This document shows, one piece after another, positions 35,274 to 47,749 of a DNA stretch of 64,000 nucleotides. This DNA comes from Oscheius onirici. Lineage: Eukaryota; Nematoda; Chromadorea; Rhabditida; Rhabditidae. Both the position numbers and the translations under genes were made by a program. The DNA lies in NCBI GenBank assembly GCA_932521025.1, contig OW051473.1:5952001-6016000 (forward strand). The letters run 5' to 3'. The first letter of the stretch is position 1. Each line of letters begins with the position of its first letter. Below the pieces are notes generated by a model. That model was not told where the DNA came from. It saw only the letters and a list, made by a program, of their open reading frames with translations, and ran no database searches.

Positions 35274-35280
35274 TTTTATA
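35274..35280 (-). promoter_or_regulatory. TATA box of Pro-rich gene
   Basis: TATAAAA on the minus strand, 32 bp upstream of the start codon, in a GC-richer context (CTATAAAAGGAAG). Confidence 0.6.
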
Positions 35281-36079
35281 GCTGTGGAAGGCCTTGAGTT
35301 TCACTGCTTCTTCCCAACGAGTTTGTCAAAGAACGCTTATTAGCTAGGTGCTGCAGCACCGCCCCTTGACCTTGCGGACATTGCTTTTCTCAAATAGGTA
35401 AGAAAGTAGCTCGCATCGTAGGTAACAAGAGAATAGATCGCGCGGGGAGAGTGGACAACAAAAATATTTTTCGAAAGCGAACTTTAGCTGATAGTTTCGA
35501 GCAAAAATTACCTTTATATCTTTCGAGAAATGTTTTCACGAAAAAAGCACACTTTGCCGATAAGTAAAGAAATTTGTTTTTGTTTTGAATTCCATTTTCA
35601 AAGTCTCCAAAAAAGCTGAAAAATCGAAAGAAACAAGCCTCAAAACCTATTTTCCATTCCTAATATTGAAAGAGGAGTCTCTAACCCCTCGGTTTTGTCT
35701 TGAAGAATTCGAAACATCGCGACTCTGGAAGCTAATAGAAAAACATTGCTTTGCTCTTCATTCTTTGAGGTTCAGTTCTTCTCTTTCAGAATGGCACTCT
35801 TTCGCAGTTTTATTTGTTACCAAGGTTGACAGCAAATTGTCCCAGACTTCCAAAACCACAAACGAAAAAACACCAATTGAGCGTGTAATTTCGGTGGTCA
35901 CATCTTTATACAGGTGAAACCAGAAGGGAAGGGAGAAAATACGTCAAATCGTGAAAAACTTAAAACCAGTAATTCGGAAACAACCAATAACCGTTTTAGG
36001 CTGTTTTCGGCGGTGTGAGCGCATCCGCATGTTCTCCAACCAACATATTTTTACTTTTTTTAGCTTCCAGATTATTTAA

Positions 36080-36405
36080 TCCTCTCTTATTAAAACACTA
36101 AGGTCATCCGAAATGTATTTCGAACTTTTCGCACTTTAGATTACGGCAAAATGCGATTCAGAGAGCAAATGTTTTATCATTTAATTTTGCGAGGAATTCA
36201 GCTATCACCTAAATTCAGCTATCAATCAAATTTTGAGTTTTTCATGGGTTTCAAGTCCCCCTCCGGTTCGACACTCTGAAGCCGAAGCTAACAAGTTATA
36301 TCCTGTCGAGAGATTAGGTTTCATACTTGGACAAAGAGCTGGGAAAGGTACGACTACTGCTGTGGGGGTACAAATGATGGAGCAAACGACGTCGTCAGAC
36401 GACGG
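36080..36405 (+). repeat. dispersed repeat, copy B
   Basis: The partner of 33228-33548, direct orientation, ending in the same ACGACGTCGTCAGACGACG hairpin. It carries a small internal duplication (AATTCAGCTATCA twice). Confidence 0.85.
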
Positions 36406-39400
36406 TTGATCTATTTTTCCCAAGTTGTACCCTCTAAACGTATGCTCTCTCAGCAATAGTAAATTTGATTTTAGTTTGCAACGTTGAAGACCAAATAGTG
36501 CTAACAGTATGCCTCAAAAGCACAAAAATCATTCTTCATACATTAAACTTATTTTTTACAGGCCTGACTTTTGACGTTCTTGATCTTTGTCCCGTTTTTA
36601 TTTACTCCAAGAACATGAGCATGACCTTCTGAGAAAATCGCCGCTTGGAATCAAACGACATGAACCGCGCCGATAGTATCTTGTAAACAGGTAACACCCA
36701 GAAGTTGACCTATGGCACCCAATCAACTGAGACACAAAACAAGTGACGTTTTTGGCAACTACTGTTAACAGATGATAGGGAGAACTTGATATTCTCCAAT
36801 GTTCGGTTCAAGATAGGATTCAAAATGGTTGACGTGGACATTGTTCCCAAAAAAGCTTTGCTTCTTATTTTCTTGTCTATGGCAGTTAACACGGAAATTG
36901 GCTTCCTTTTTTCCTTTTGCCGCGTCCGTACAATTTTCTGTTCGCAGCGATAAATTGAACTGTCACGTGAACCGCAAAACAGTTTGCCACAAACATTGAA
37001 ATTTGTTGTTCTATACCATGACCTGACCGGGGGACCGTTTTCATGGTTTAAACTGTCGCGAAAAATGTTCTTTGACAACAGTTTGTCTCCCGCACTGTCA
37101 GATGTTTATTTTCTACCTTCTTCAGGAAATTCCACGTTCCAGCTAACGAATGATCGATGTACTCGACCAAAAGTGGTATTGGAACTGAAAAGCATTACTT
37201 TTCCAACGAAGAAAGAGGAAGAGAAGTCATCACCAAAAGCGTAGTACTCAAACTATTGGAACTCATCCATCGTTGATGCTATTGTTTCAAAACCTATGTT
37301 TATGCAAAAGTTTCCTGGAGAGGCTGCAAATAAAGATTGCTAAGACAAATTGCAGTCTTAAAATAGTCAAGCTTTGGTTCACGGCCCACTTCCTTGTTCC
37401 GTCGGTATGATGCAATAGGAACGTGCCAAAACGATGAAAAGCTTGATGAGAAAAATGTGGTTTTAAATGGTCTTTTACTGTCGTGATAATCTTCTGGAAA
37501 ACGCAAAATGCGAATTTTTCATTCTTTTAAAAGTCTCAAAGAATAGTTACTACTGATTTTCAGAAAGAAGCAAGGTTAGTTTTATAAAACTTATGTTCAA
37601 GATCAATGAAGCCCTGAAACTTTCATTTTCGACAGACATATTTCCAGAAAAACAGACTTTGTTTCAGAAGAACACCTGTACTTCCAAAGATCGCTGTCTT
37701 CCAAGGTGCAAAGTTGGATGAGCACTTAAAAACGGGAGGCCACTTGTCACGTAATAAAAGCGTCCACGAGATTGCTTCCTCTCTCGCAGTTATTTGGTTT
37801 CATCTCAAATATCTCATGACTACTTTGCTGCAGACTTGGTAAACTTTCCTATTCTGGCCTAGCACTTTATTAATAATCTTTTGGCAGAGGTCCCAGTCTT
37901 GCACAAATATTGCACTGCAGTTTTTCTTCCTTCATTCTTTTCACGATTACTTTGTTCTGGAACCAAAGTTTGGAGGAAATTTGATCTTCACGCAGCGTGG
38001 GCTATTCCTACGGTGGAACAATGTGGTTATTCCTCTCACCATTTTGAGTGACTTTCACCTCATATACAGTTTCAATGCGTAACGTAAATATGAGTTAACA
38101 AATAGCGCTCCACGCCTTTCCCATAGAGGTCTCACAAAACATTTCCGGTTAGTGTACCCACGCCCTTTCCTTTTCAATAGCAGGATGTCCAGTTCAGATT
38201 TATGTCTTCCGAAAATGCATCCGTCATACGCACATTGGCTTTTAGTCTGGCAAGGTTTATAGTTCAAGAAGTTTCGATCAGGGGACTCTTCCTCGGTTCA
38301 TTAAATCAGCAAACATACTTACTCTCTGTTCCTGATTACTGCTCTCCGGGATTGTTTCCAAGGACACGCAAATTTCCGTTGTTTTTCTTGCTACTGCTGC
38401 TGATCATAAGGCAGGGATCAGAGCCAATTAATTCCTTCTTCTTCCGGAGCCTACAAAAGAGAGAGTAGACTCAATAACCACTCTCTTTCTCTCTTGCACA
38501 GAGGATCCTATCCTGTCGGTCACGAGTTCTTCCAATCCTGCCATTAATTGCCTCGCTTCACCAAAAAGTGCATTTCAATATTACGAACAGAGGGTGCGCC
38601 CCGTGGAGATCAGTCTGGAGCTTTTCATCTCGGCTCACCGTCGGCACAATGTGTGCCGCCCGCATTTTCAATAAGCCCTCGACATTTGTCAAAAAATTTT
38701 ATGGCCAGCACTTTTGTTGCAAAGCTCGCAATCTTTATTCTTGAGAGCATGAAGCATCCGTGTTCGAACATCTTCGAGACTTTGTTTGTCAAGTAGTAGG
38801 TCTAAGATTACAAACTTCCTACTCCTTTGTCGGCGGGCGGTCTATGTCAACCATACCTCAATTCAAGGTCAAGCACTTCCTGTGAAAGAGTTGACACCCA
38901 CGCAGGGAGCATGTATTTTCTACAAGTGTGGATGAGTTAGTCACACCCTCCTTTTGAATATTTCTGTAGTGTATGTCCAATTAGGTTTCCATTGATAAAG
39001 CTCATATGCGCTTGAGTTTAAAAAGATTTTCCTCGCTTCCGAAGTAGTCTTCCTTTTCTCCGAAATCTCCATTGCCTTGTAAGAACATCACGCCGTTTAA
39101 TAAAATAAAAAAATATTTGCTTGTTCTGAAGTTAGGAGCAGGTTCCTAGTCACGCAAGGACACTTGCACGTTAGTCTGAGATTTTATAGTCTAGTTACCG
39201 TTTTACCATAGCGTTCTTTTATTTAGAAATACTTTGTCAAGCTTCAAAAAAAAATAGATTATAGTTTGTTAGCGCGATCCCAAGGGTATGATAAACAAAT
39301 ATATTTCAACCATCACCCAAATCTGTGGACCTCATAAACTGAAACAGCTCTACTGAGACAACAAGTAACCAACCATCAGGCACTCTATCAGCTTTAAGTG

Positions 39401-39872
39401 TCTGGCGTGTTAAAACATCTGTACCCTTGACACTCTCATTGCGCTACACGCATTTTCTTTGTGGATTTTCTCCAGACTTCTCGTATGTCACAAGAAATCA
39501 GGGACCACTTGTCTTCTCCGCCCATAAACACAATGGTAGCGTGGGAATTGCTGTTTTTTTCAATTAGACTGAACCACGTGTTGGTTTTACTGCGATTAGC
39601 GCCGCCCTTAATTCCAGAATGTCTCGTCATCAAATTCCCATTGATATTCGAGCTTTGTCGAAGGTCCAGCTTGAGATCTGAAAGGGGTTGCCCTCAATGG
39701 TTCAAATTTTTTGCGATGAGGGAATGCTGTTCTCTATGTTTACTTTGCTCTGCAGAGCGTCCTGCATCCACAACCTTACATATTAGACTCCTATCCTGGC
39801 AACCATCCGCCCCCATTTGAATGTTGACTTTTTTTAAAATATGCTCCCCGTTTATGCATACCTTTTCAGACC
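36406..39872. other. no recognisable gene
   Basis: About 3.5 kb between repeat B and the GPCR. Only short ORFs without family similarity are present; none could be spliced into a convincing gene. It may include GPCR promoter sequence in the last few hundred bases. Confidence 0.5.
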
Positions 39873-41772
39873 ATGGTCAATATCACGATGTCCGTCACAC
39901 CTACAGACGTGATAGCGGGCATGGTTCTTTTCGTGTACGGGTTTCTAGGTATCCATTCCTTAGATTTGAAGCAAAACTTCAATGGTTCAGGAATCGGTCT
40001 GTATTTTCTTATAATGCTTCCAATGTGCAGAATGTCGAACGAGATTGTAGGCTTTCGCTTCTTGATAAGCCAGGCCATTACCGACGTTCTTCTCATGGTT
40101 CAGGTACGCGTTTTTCTCCTTTGGAAAATCCCACGCCCCAGAAGAAATCTATGTACTTTCTTTCCAAAGTTCTCCAGAAAGTATGAGACCAGGATTTTTA
40201 GTCTATTATTTCCGGTTGGTGTTGGTTGACAGCGTTCATTTTGCGTCAGAGGCACACCACTTTGTAGACTTGGGCATCACTTAATGGTCAGCGCTTAGAA
40301 CAGAAAGACCGATCCCGGCGAAATAGAAAGACCGATTACGTAGACAAAAAGTTTCATTAAGACACCATTGTCTACACTTTGGGGGAGGACACAATTTAGG
40401 CTGCCGGAAGGGTCTCACGTACCTCATTAATTACACTGAAATTTGATACAAGAGAACGTTTGAGCAGACAGTGAAAGTGTTTTGTCAAGTGCTCGTTTAG
40501 TTTGTTGCGATTACAATGTAGTTTCTAAAATAAACCGTGCTTTAGAGTGCCGCCGAGTGCCAAAGTGTTTAAGAACATCTGGTTCAAACCTTCTTTTCGT
40601 ACTGAGAGTGATGAGCACAAGTCTTGTTTGTTCTAACCATGTTCGAGAAACTTACATTAAATGTTCACATTAAAAAATCTTTATAAATGTTTCAGTTTGG
40701 TGTTTGGCCTGGCCTTGTAATCATGACACAAAACGAACTGACACCTGTGTGGATGCGCTGGTATCTGCACATCTACTTGGACTTCACTTGGTACCCAGCC
40801 ACCACCGAAAGTAAATAATCTACATATTCCAGGTGGGCAATGGTCTATCACTACACGATCATTGCCTGGTCGCGACTTGCCGCAGTGCAATGGCCCAACT
40901 GGTTCAGGTATTAAAAACAACTTGATAGTATACCAACAGACTGTTTATAGAAATCTCTCGTACGGAACCTGTATTCAGATCTGCGCCTTACCATGGTTTA
41001 TTGGCTTGATACAGTCCTTGGTCGAACATCAGGTAACAAAACATGAGTCACCCTCACCGGAAGTCTACTTATAGTTTCCTTGGTTTGAGCCAATGTGGTA
41101 CAGTGCTGAACATTACGGAATGACAACGAACTGGGTCAATTACGAGAAAAATGGCTCGCACTTGTATTACTTCTGCTTCAATGTAGCTTCAATGATCATC
41201 CCCTTCCCGCTCTATGGATGTGCTCTATTTTCCCTGTTCAAACGGCAACGAAAACGACAATTAAGTACGTTATTCCTCTGACTGGGAATAGTCGTGGTTC
41301 AGAACTAAAGTCACGGTTCTCAGGCATGCCAACCTCATCTTCTCTCCAGTCACTCCAGAGACAATTCAGTATCGAAAGTCGTCTTCTTACTCCAAGTATT
41401 ATCAATTCGATTCTGTTTGTTGTTGGCCAGGTGAGTCAGGGCAAAAAAAAACCTTCAAAAGTTATAGGTGTTCATCACACAACTGGCTAAACAGGGAAGA
41501 TGGTGGAATTGGGCCGTGATGGTGGTCTTTGCCACAAACTCTTTCGTGAATCCACTGCTCTATTTTTCTTTTAGGTATGAAAACACCTGTAAAAACTAAA
41601 CGCTGTTGATTTCAGTAGCGTGCTTCGAAAAGGAGTGATCGCTGATGTGCGTAAAAAGTTCAGTTTCTCAGCTGTCTACGACTACGAAATGCGTTGGCCT
41701 TCTGAACAACGGTCGTCGTTGATCAGAATGCCCCGTGAGGCCAGCTCTTCTCTGACCAACCAAAATTTCTAG
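39873..41772 (+). CDS. nematode seven-transmembrane G-protein-coupled receptor
   Basis: Nine exons: 39873-39948, 39991-40103, 40696-40790, 40833-40907, 40951-41032, 41075-41264, 41324-41430, 41468-41574, 41616-41772. They give 333 aa. A short glycosylatable N-terminus (MVNITMS) leads into TM1 (GMVLFVYGFLGIG). TM2 has SQAITDVLLM, and TM3 ends in WSRLAAV where rhodopsin-like receptors have DRY. There are further hydrophobic segments, basic intracellular loop 3 (FKRQRKRQ), and TM7 with NPLLY at 274-278, the NPxxY motif. The general look is of nematode chemosensory (Srx/Srt-like) or orphan peptide receptors; the ligand is unknown. The 592-bp second intron could hide a missed exon. An AG acceptor (TTTTCAG) lies just before the ATG. 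Confidence 0.85.
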
Positions 41773-41837
41773 TTTCGTGCTTTGAACGTATCTAACGGGC
41801 TACAACAATTTGGTTCGCTACTCCCTCTTGATCTCTA

Positions 41838-41843
41838 AATAAA
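41838..41843 (+). terminator. polyadenylation signal of GPCR gene
   Basis: AATAAA occurs 66 bp after the stop codon. Confidence 0.6.
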
Positions 41844-42105
41844 TATTGGACATGTAAATAACTTGTGAAGTGTTACTCATCGTCGGTTGTGATGATTAAC
41901 ACCTCCTGAGCGGTCAAAAATAGTGGACAAGCCGGCCGTTTACCGAAGAATGACGCCTCTGTTTCCGTGTCGCTTAGCTGCTATCTGCCACAAAAGGTGT
42001 AACAGAACTGCGGACCGGCCTGTCGTTATTTCTTTCTTATCGACAAACACTGACCACAATTGTCTTTTCTCATCGTTTATTCCATTTTCTAAGAAGAATT
42101 TCCAG

Positions 42106-44340
42106 ATGCGGCTGTGCCTGCTTCTCTGCCTAGTTTTAGGCTTGGCACAAGCCGGATTTTTTGATTCCATCATTAATAAAATTACTGGGCATGGCTCTTC
42201 CAGCTCGTCATCTTCCAAAAAGGCTAAATATGTTCCAGTCTCTGATTCTAAAGCTCAAGTAAGTTTAACATACAGCTGAATTCTAAAATTAATGGCCAGA
42301 CTTTACGTCTGAATCCAGTTAATAGTACAACCATTACACTTATTTCAGAAATATCTTCAAGACTTTGGTTATGTGGGTCCAAGTGGGTTAGGATCGGCAG
42401 TAAGAGGTATGGCAGCTGATTTCAGCGATGCTGGGTCATTGCTCAAAAGAGCAATAAGGTGAAAACATTGTTATATTTTGAAGTAACCGTTTATAGCAAG
42501 TTTCAAGATTTTGCTGGTTTAAAAAAGACCGGAGTTTTGGATAACCAAACAAAGGAGAAAATGGCTGAACCACGCTGTGGTGTGACCGACGTTGAAGCCA
42601 TTACCAGTGGAGGTAAATGAATTCCTTCTATTTTAAGATAAGTTTATAGGGGCTGCTTTTAAATGGAAGAAGAATCACATAACTTATTCTATTGAGAATT
42701 ATTCCGGCGACCTGCTAAGAGACGATGTCAGGTACCGATTTAACCCAAATTTTTATGGAAATGGTTTTAAAGACGCGCTATTCGCGAAGCCTACGGCGTC
42801 TGGTCGTCTGTAACGCCTTTGACTTTTGAAGAAGTTCCAGCTGGATCTACTTCTGACATTAAGGTCCGATTCGGCACTGGAAACCATAACGATCCATGGC
42901 CATTCGACGGACAGGGTACGCTATCTTTGTTTAGTCTGAGTGTGCTGTTTGTGATTGCTTAAAACAACAGTTATCATTCAGGGGGCGTCCTTGCCCACGC
43001 TACTATGCCTGAGAGTGGAATCTTACACTTTGACGACGATGAAAATTGGGTCTATGGTGATGCCCGAAAAATTGCTACGTACGATAAGACCAGGAACACT
43101 TATGACGCCAAATGTTCAGAAATCAGTATACAGACATTTTTGCCGTGGCTATCCATGAAGGAGGACATACTTTGGGTCTCTCACATTCTCGCGACGAAGA
43201 ATCTATCATGGCTCCTTTCTACCACAAGACTATTGACGATAATGGCAACTACATCAGACCAGCTTTGAAACAAGACGATATCACATCTATTCAGGATATT
43301 TACGGTTTGAGCAAACATTAGTTTTAGTTCATAAAAACTTAGGACGCGGATCAGGAAGCTCTCGACCTTCTAGTGGTAGTAGTGACAGAGGAGGAAACAA
43401 CTGGGGAGGAAGCAGTGGTCAGACAACTCAACGTCCTACAACCCGAAAGAGCTGGTTCGGTGGTCTTTTCGGAGATGATGGTAAATTATAAAACAAGTTT
43501 TGTTTATACTGTATGCAGATGATGAACCCACAACGAGACGTCCATCAACATCTGGTGGAGGTTCCTCCAGTTCGTCGGGTGGTTCTTCCAGCTTTCCGCG
43601 CGGAAGTTCTTCAGGATGTCCTCGTAGTATCGATGCGTTTACTCCCAGTGACAGTTTCTCATACCTCTTCTCGGGAAGTAAAGTCTATTCCCTCAGCACT
43701 GGAGGAAAAACCATGTATAAGGTAATTTTGAAATGTTGATCTTCTCACGATCCCTTGCAGTCCTATGATATTGGAGAACTTTTTCCCTCTGCTCCTTCTC
43801 ACGTCGATGCTGCCGTTTTTAATCCGAACTCAGGTCTCATGATCCTATTCGCAGGCGGAAAAGTGAGTTGATTTATTCCTGAAAAAGTCTTTTCTCAGGT
43901 TTATGGATATTATTATTCGCGTCTGAGAGGTGTTTTCCAACTGGACCCTGGATATCCTAAGAGGCTTCCCGGAGACATTGACTTTATGCCTGCAGGAGCC
44001 GTTCGCTGGATCAACGGGCACCAAATCCTATTATCGGTGGATTTCATGGATAGCATCAGTGTTGACGCACAGTTTTCAGAGTGGGGATGACTTTGCCGTC
44101 TATGACGAGTTCTGGAATCAGTCAACGCTGAGAAACAGGATTTCGAGCTACTTCCCTAATATGCCTGAAGGCGTCAAAGGCATGGAATCTCGTAGGTTAT
44201 CTTAGATAATCTTCCAACTCACGTTTTCAGCAATGGGGTCGACAGTCACTCTCTTCTCCAAAAATACTGTTTATACGTACGATTCGCGACGAAAGCAAGT
44301 TGTTGATTCTCAACCACTTAGTTCCTATCTTCGTTGTTAA
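42106..44340 (+). CDS. matrix metalloprotease (matrixin with hemopexin propeller)
   Basis: Thirteen exons: 42106-42258, 42349-42458, 42497-42612, 42650-42731, 42773-42915, 42982-43078, 43120-43304, 43343-43480, 43519-43721, 43761-43862, 43899-44036, 44080-44191, 44231-44340. They give 562 aa. Order: signal peptide; propeptide with cysteine switch PRCGVTD (113-119); catalytic domain beginning near [14 protein letters not shown]; zinc motif [11 protein letters not shown] (246-256); Met-turn [17 protein letters not shown] end block; Ser/Gly/Thr-rich linker; and hemopexin-like repeats framed by Cys375 and the terminal Cys562. Such enzymes cleave extracellular matrix. No furin site was seen in the propeptide and there is no membrane anchor, so a secreted enzyme is likely. 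If the intron at 43305-43342 is retained, translation stops at 43321 and gives a catalytic-domain-only form. Confidence 0.95.
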
Positions 44341-46995
44341 ATAACAAACAATTTGTTGTCTAATTCACTTCTTGCCTTCAACTACGTGGTGCTACAAAAT
44401 TTCACGCTCAAATGAATCGTTTTGACTATAAAAGTTTTCTGCATGTGTTTGGCATCACTGGGAGCATAGACCCTTCCACAAAAATGATTAACTTTTGGTT
44501 CTGCGTAGGGTTGCTAGCTAGAAGCTGCGCAAATTGGGTGCTGATGACTTTCTAAAGGGAGACCTTCCCCTGGGATAGTTTCGAAAAGCAAAATGTGAGT
44601 ATCATTTTCAAATCTAGTTCTTTTCTGGCCTCTCGAACTCGAACACTCCACAGTAAACAGATTTGATGTCAAAAACTCTAGGGTTTCATGTAAAGCTTTT
44701 GAAGTTCCGTCAAAGGAAGTACACACGGTATGCTGGATTAGTCAGTGTCCCGGTTTGTACTTTCCGCTAAGTTCATTCTATCAATGACCAGTCCCTTTGT
44801 AAAATTACTACGTAAAAAGTGCACAGAGCGAAAGCCATTTACCACAAACTTCCCTGGGGACCCGGCTATACGGTAACCTCACTCGTCATTCTCTCCAACC
44901 CGTTCCCTCTCAAGGACTCGCTTACCCGGAACACCTTATTTATAACACTACATATTGGCTTGCAATATGTCTGTCATTTATTTTCTGGCTTCCTCTCTGC
45001 TATCTCGAGATTCAACTGCCTCCAGGCTGAAAAAAAAGCTTTGTGCGATATTACGTAGATGGTAAGGGAGGAAGTTATTTGTCGCGAATACTTTATCAGA
45101 ATTAACAGGGTAATATTATCCGTCCTCTAGCAACAACATCTTTTCCTGGTCATCTATAAATGATTCTAGGAATGTTGGTAGAGTAAAGAGACATCAAACA
45201 CGCTCATGCTTCTTTAAACTCTCAGCTGACTGCTTCCTTGACTGGCCTTCCTTATCTGCTGGTTCTTACAAATGACCTCAAATTTCGATACGCTCGTTAC
45301 CCGAACCTCTATTTGTCTCCTAGTTACTAGACGTCACACAACAAAGTCGGGTTGGAGTATCCATTTTTGGGTCGGCCAGATCATGAGTTCAGTAGACTCC
45401 AAAACAGATCTTGGTTAAATTCTTGTGTACTACGCCATAGGATTCGAATTACCCCTCCCTCCAAACCTAATGTCTAGTTAACATGTAAGGGCCCCGGCCA
45501 GTTCCTTCATGATGTCTTTAGCTGTCTCTCTTGAGTCATGTATTTAACTCGTATGTGGGGGTCACCTTTTTGAGGCCTAATTCTAGGCATGACTCTATTT
45601 GTCCCGCCATAATCTTCGATGTTCATCACAATGAAAGGGAAAGTTCAGATGATAGCAGTACTCCGAAGACGGGGATTAATCGTTCAAGTCTCTTAAAGAA
45701 ACCGAGCAGTTACTCTTATGAACTGACAAAGATATTCAAATTTGTTTGCTGCGATTGAAGGATCAGACCAAGTTCGGCCTAAGAATGGCCTCTGCAAAGA
45801 ACGTCAGTTTCTGCTTTAAAATTCATTGCCCCTTCATTGAATAGCACTCTTCTCACTCGTAGTCCCCTAATATCACCTTCCTCCTACCAGTGTTCTTCTT
45901 CCTCTTAGTAACGCCCACCTAGTCGGCAACTACATTCTTATTCAAGGATGCTAATCCGCAGGTTAATGTCCATCCAGACTTCACATCACTTGATGGCTGC
46001 CTGTTTCGAAAGTTCGATCGTGAGTTGGTGGAGGGGGAGATGAAGCTTTTGGATTTTCCCAGCTGTTTTTCAAGTCGTCTCATCCACTACTCTACACAGT
46101 ATTCCCATTCTCTTTCATCTGAATAATCTCAGCTAATCGTAAATTGGATGCAGTGCGCCTCTCTGGGATCAAAGGGAAAGCGAGCTGTGAGCTTTTTACC
46201 ACTTGACCCCGCCCCTCTTCGGCTCACAGCCGACTTCAGGCAGTCAGTCTCGTCTCTTGCCAGGTCGCCGTGAAATGAAGACATTCGTCCATCTCACGAA
46301 TAGGTCATTGACGCGGCGTCTGGCATCTATTCATAACCGTTTTCCGGCGTTGCGTCAATAACTGTCAACATTCCGTTGTCTTCAAGTTTTATGGCGCCCT
46401 TCAAAAATGTCGTGATCCATTTAAATCGGATCCAACCGACTTGTGTGATCGCCTCTTTCAGATTCAGACTGGCAGGCCCTGTTGACTTCAATGAATCTGC
46501 TGAGACCTATCTTGGGTTGACTATGCGCTGTTTCTATTATGCCGTGGGGTGGTTCTGATTCTCCTCTTGTTGCATATTCATCAAAAGCACTTACGATAGG
46601 TTCCTTGAGAGTAGAACGCATTGTGCACGTTTCATATCTTTTTCGGATTATCTACAGTATCCTACTAACATTTTTCATAAAGTTGATGAAACCATTTTTC
46701 CATGAAAGAAATCCCTACATACGCAAGTTGGTAAGGTTTCCTGTCTTCTTCCTCCCACCACCGTTATACGATTAGCTAATCCGAATAAGAAGTCATGTCC
46801 ACTGATCTTATTCACAATCTTCTCGAACTTCTGAGTATGATGCGAGAATGTCTCAAAACTCAGTTGCTCCCACTCTTTAGAAGACACTATTCAGAGGCAG
46901 CCAACCATGACCGCTACCGGACTTTCCCTCTTGTTCTTTCTCAAAACATTCTTTTGCCTCGTCTATGAACATCATTCACAATTTTCAGCTTGAGT
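44341..46995. other. intergenic, upstream of flp-6
   Basis: About 2.65 kb with short unconvincing ORFs on both strands. No recognisable gene, RNA or repeat. It presumably holds flp-6 control sequences. Confidence 0.55.
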
Positions 46996-47597
46996 ATGCA
47001 CACAGTCCAGCTGATCTTTGCCTGTTCTATCGTGGCCGCAATCTTCGCCACCCAGGAGGATGAATCCTTTGGTAAGTTTGGATAGTCTGGTATCATTGGT
47101 ACTTATTTCAAATTTGTCTGTTACTTAATTAAAATGCGTCATGAGGTCGTCTAGGGCCGATGGGGTAATAACTGGCCATTAGATCTAATATCTTCTAATG
47201 TCAGATGTCCTGAAGATAAACGCTCCGGAAATTATCAGGTCCATCCAGTTCTATGGCCTTTTCCAGACATGGAGAAAAGAAAGTCCGCCTACATGCGATT
47301 CGGTCGCTCCGATCCCGGACTCATCGACGGTATGGCTATGGAGAAGAGGAAGAGCGCCTACATGAGGTTCGGAAAGAGATCTGACGGCGGCGAAGAAGAT
47401 ATGGATATGGAGAAACGCAAGTCTGCCTTCATGCGATTCGGCAAGAGGAAGAGCGCCTACATGCGGTATGCCATTGATGCTGAGAGAAATGCAAAGTAGT
47501 TTTTTGCAGATTCGGAAAGCGCTCAATGGACGCTGAAGAATCTCAGCCCATGGATATGGAGAAACGCAAGTCTGCCTACATGCGTTTCGGCCGATAA
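46996..47597 (+). CDS. flp-6: FMRFamide-like peptide precursor FLP-6
   Basis: Exons 46996-47071, 47267-47465 and 47510-47597 encode 120 aa. A signal peptide (MHTVQLIFACSIVAAIFA) is followed by five peptide units released at Lys-Arg and ending in amidation Gly. Four are KSAYMRF-amide and one is KSAFMRF-amide. KSAYMRF-amide is the FLP-6 peptide known from C. elegans and other nematodes, where it occurs in multiple copies. Two of the five units are followed by a single Arg (FGR) rather than Lys-Arg. Spacers are acidic (SDGGEEDMD), as usual for FLP precursors. The fourth unit is split by the last intron. Confidence 0.95.
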
Positions 47598-47743
47598 AAC
47601 TGCAGAGATCTAAAACTCTTTCTTAAAACTATTGATCTCCCCTGTACTCGATTCCCATTTCCAATGTTTCCGTATTTTTCTGTCATCGTCTTTTTTATTC
47701 GACTTCCCCTACCGCAAGGTTGTGTGCTTGTCACAACAGGTGC

Positions 47744-47749
47744 AATAAA
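47744..47749 (+). terminator. polyadenylation signal of flp-6
   Basis: AATAAA occurs about 150 bp after the stop codon. Confidence 0.55.
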
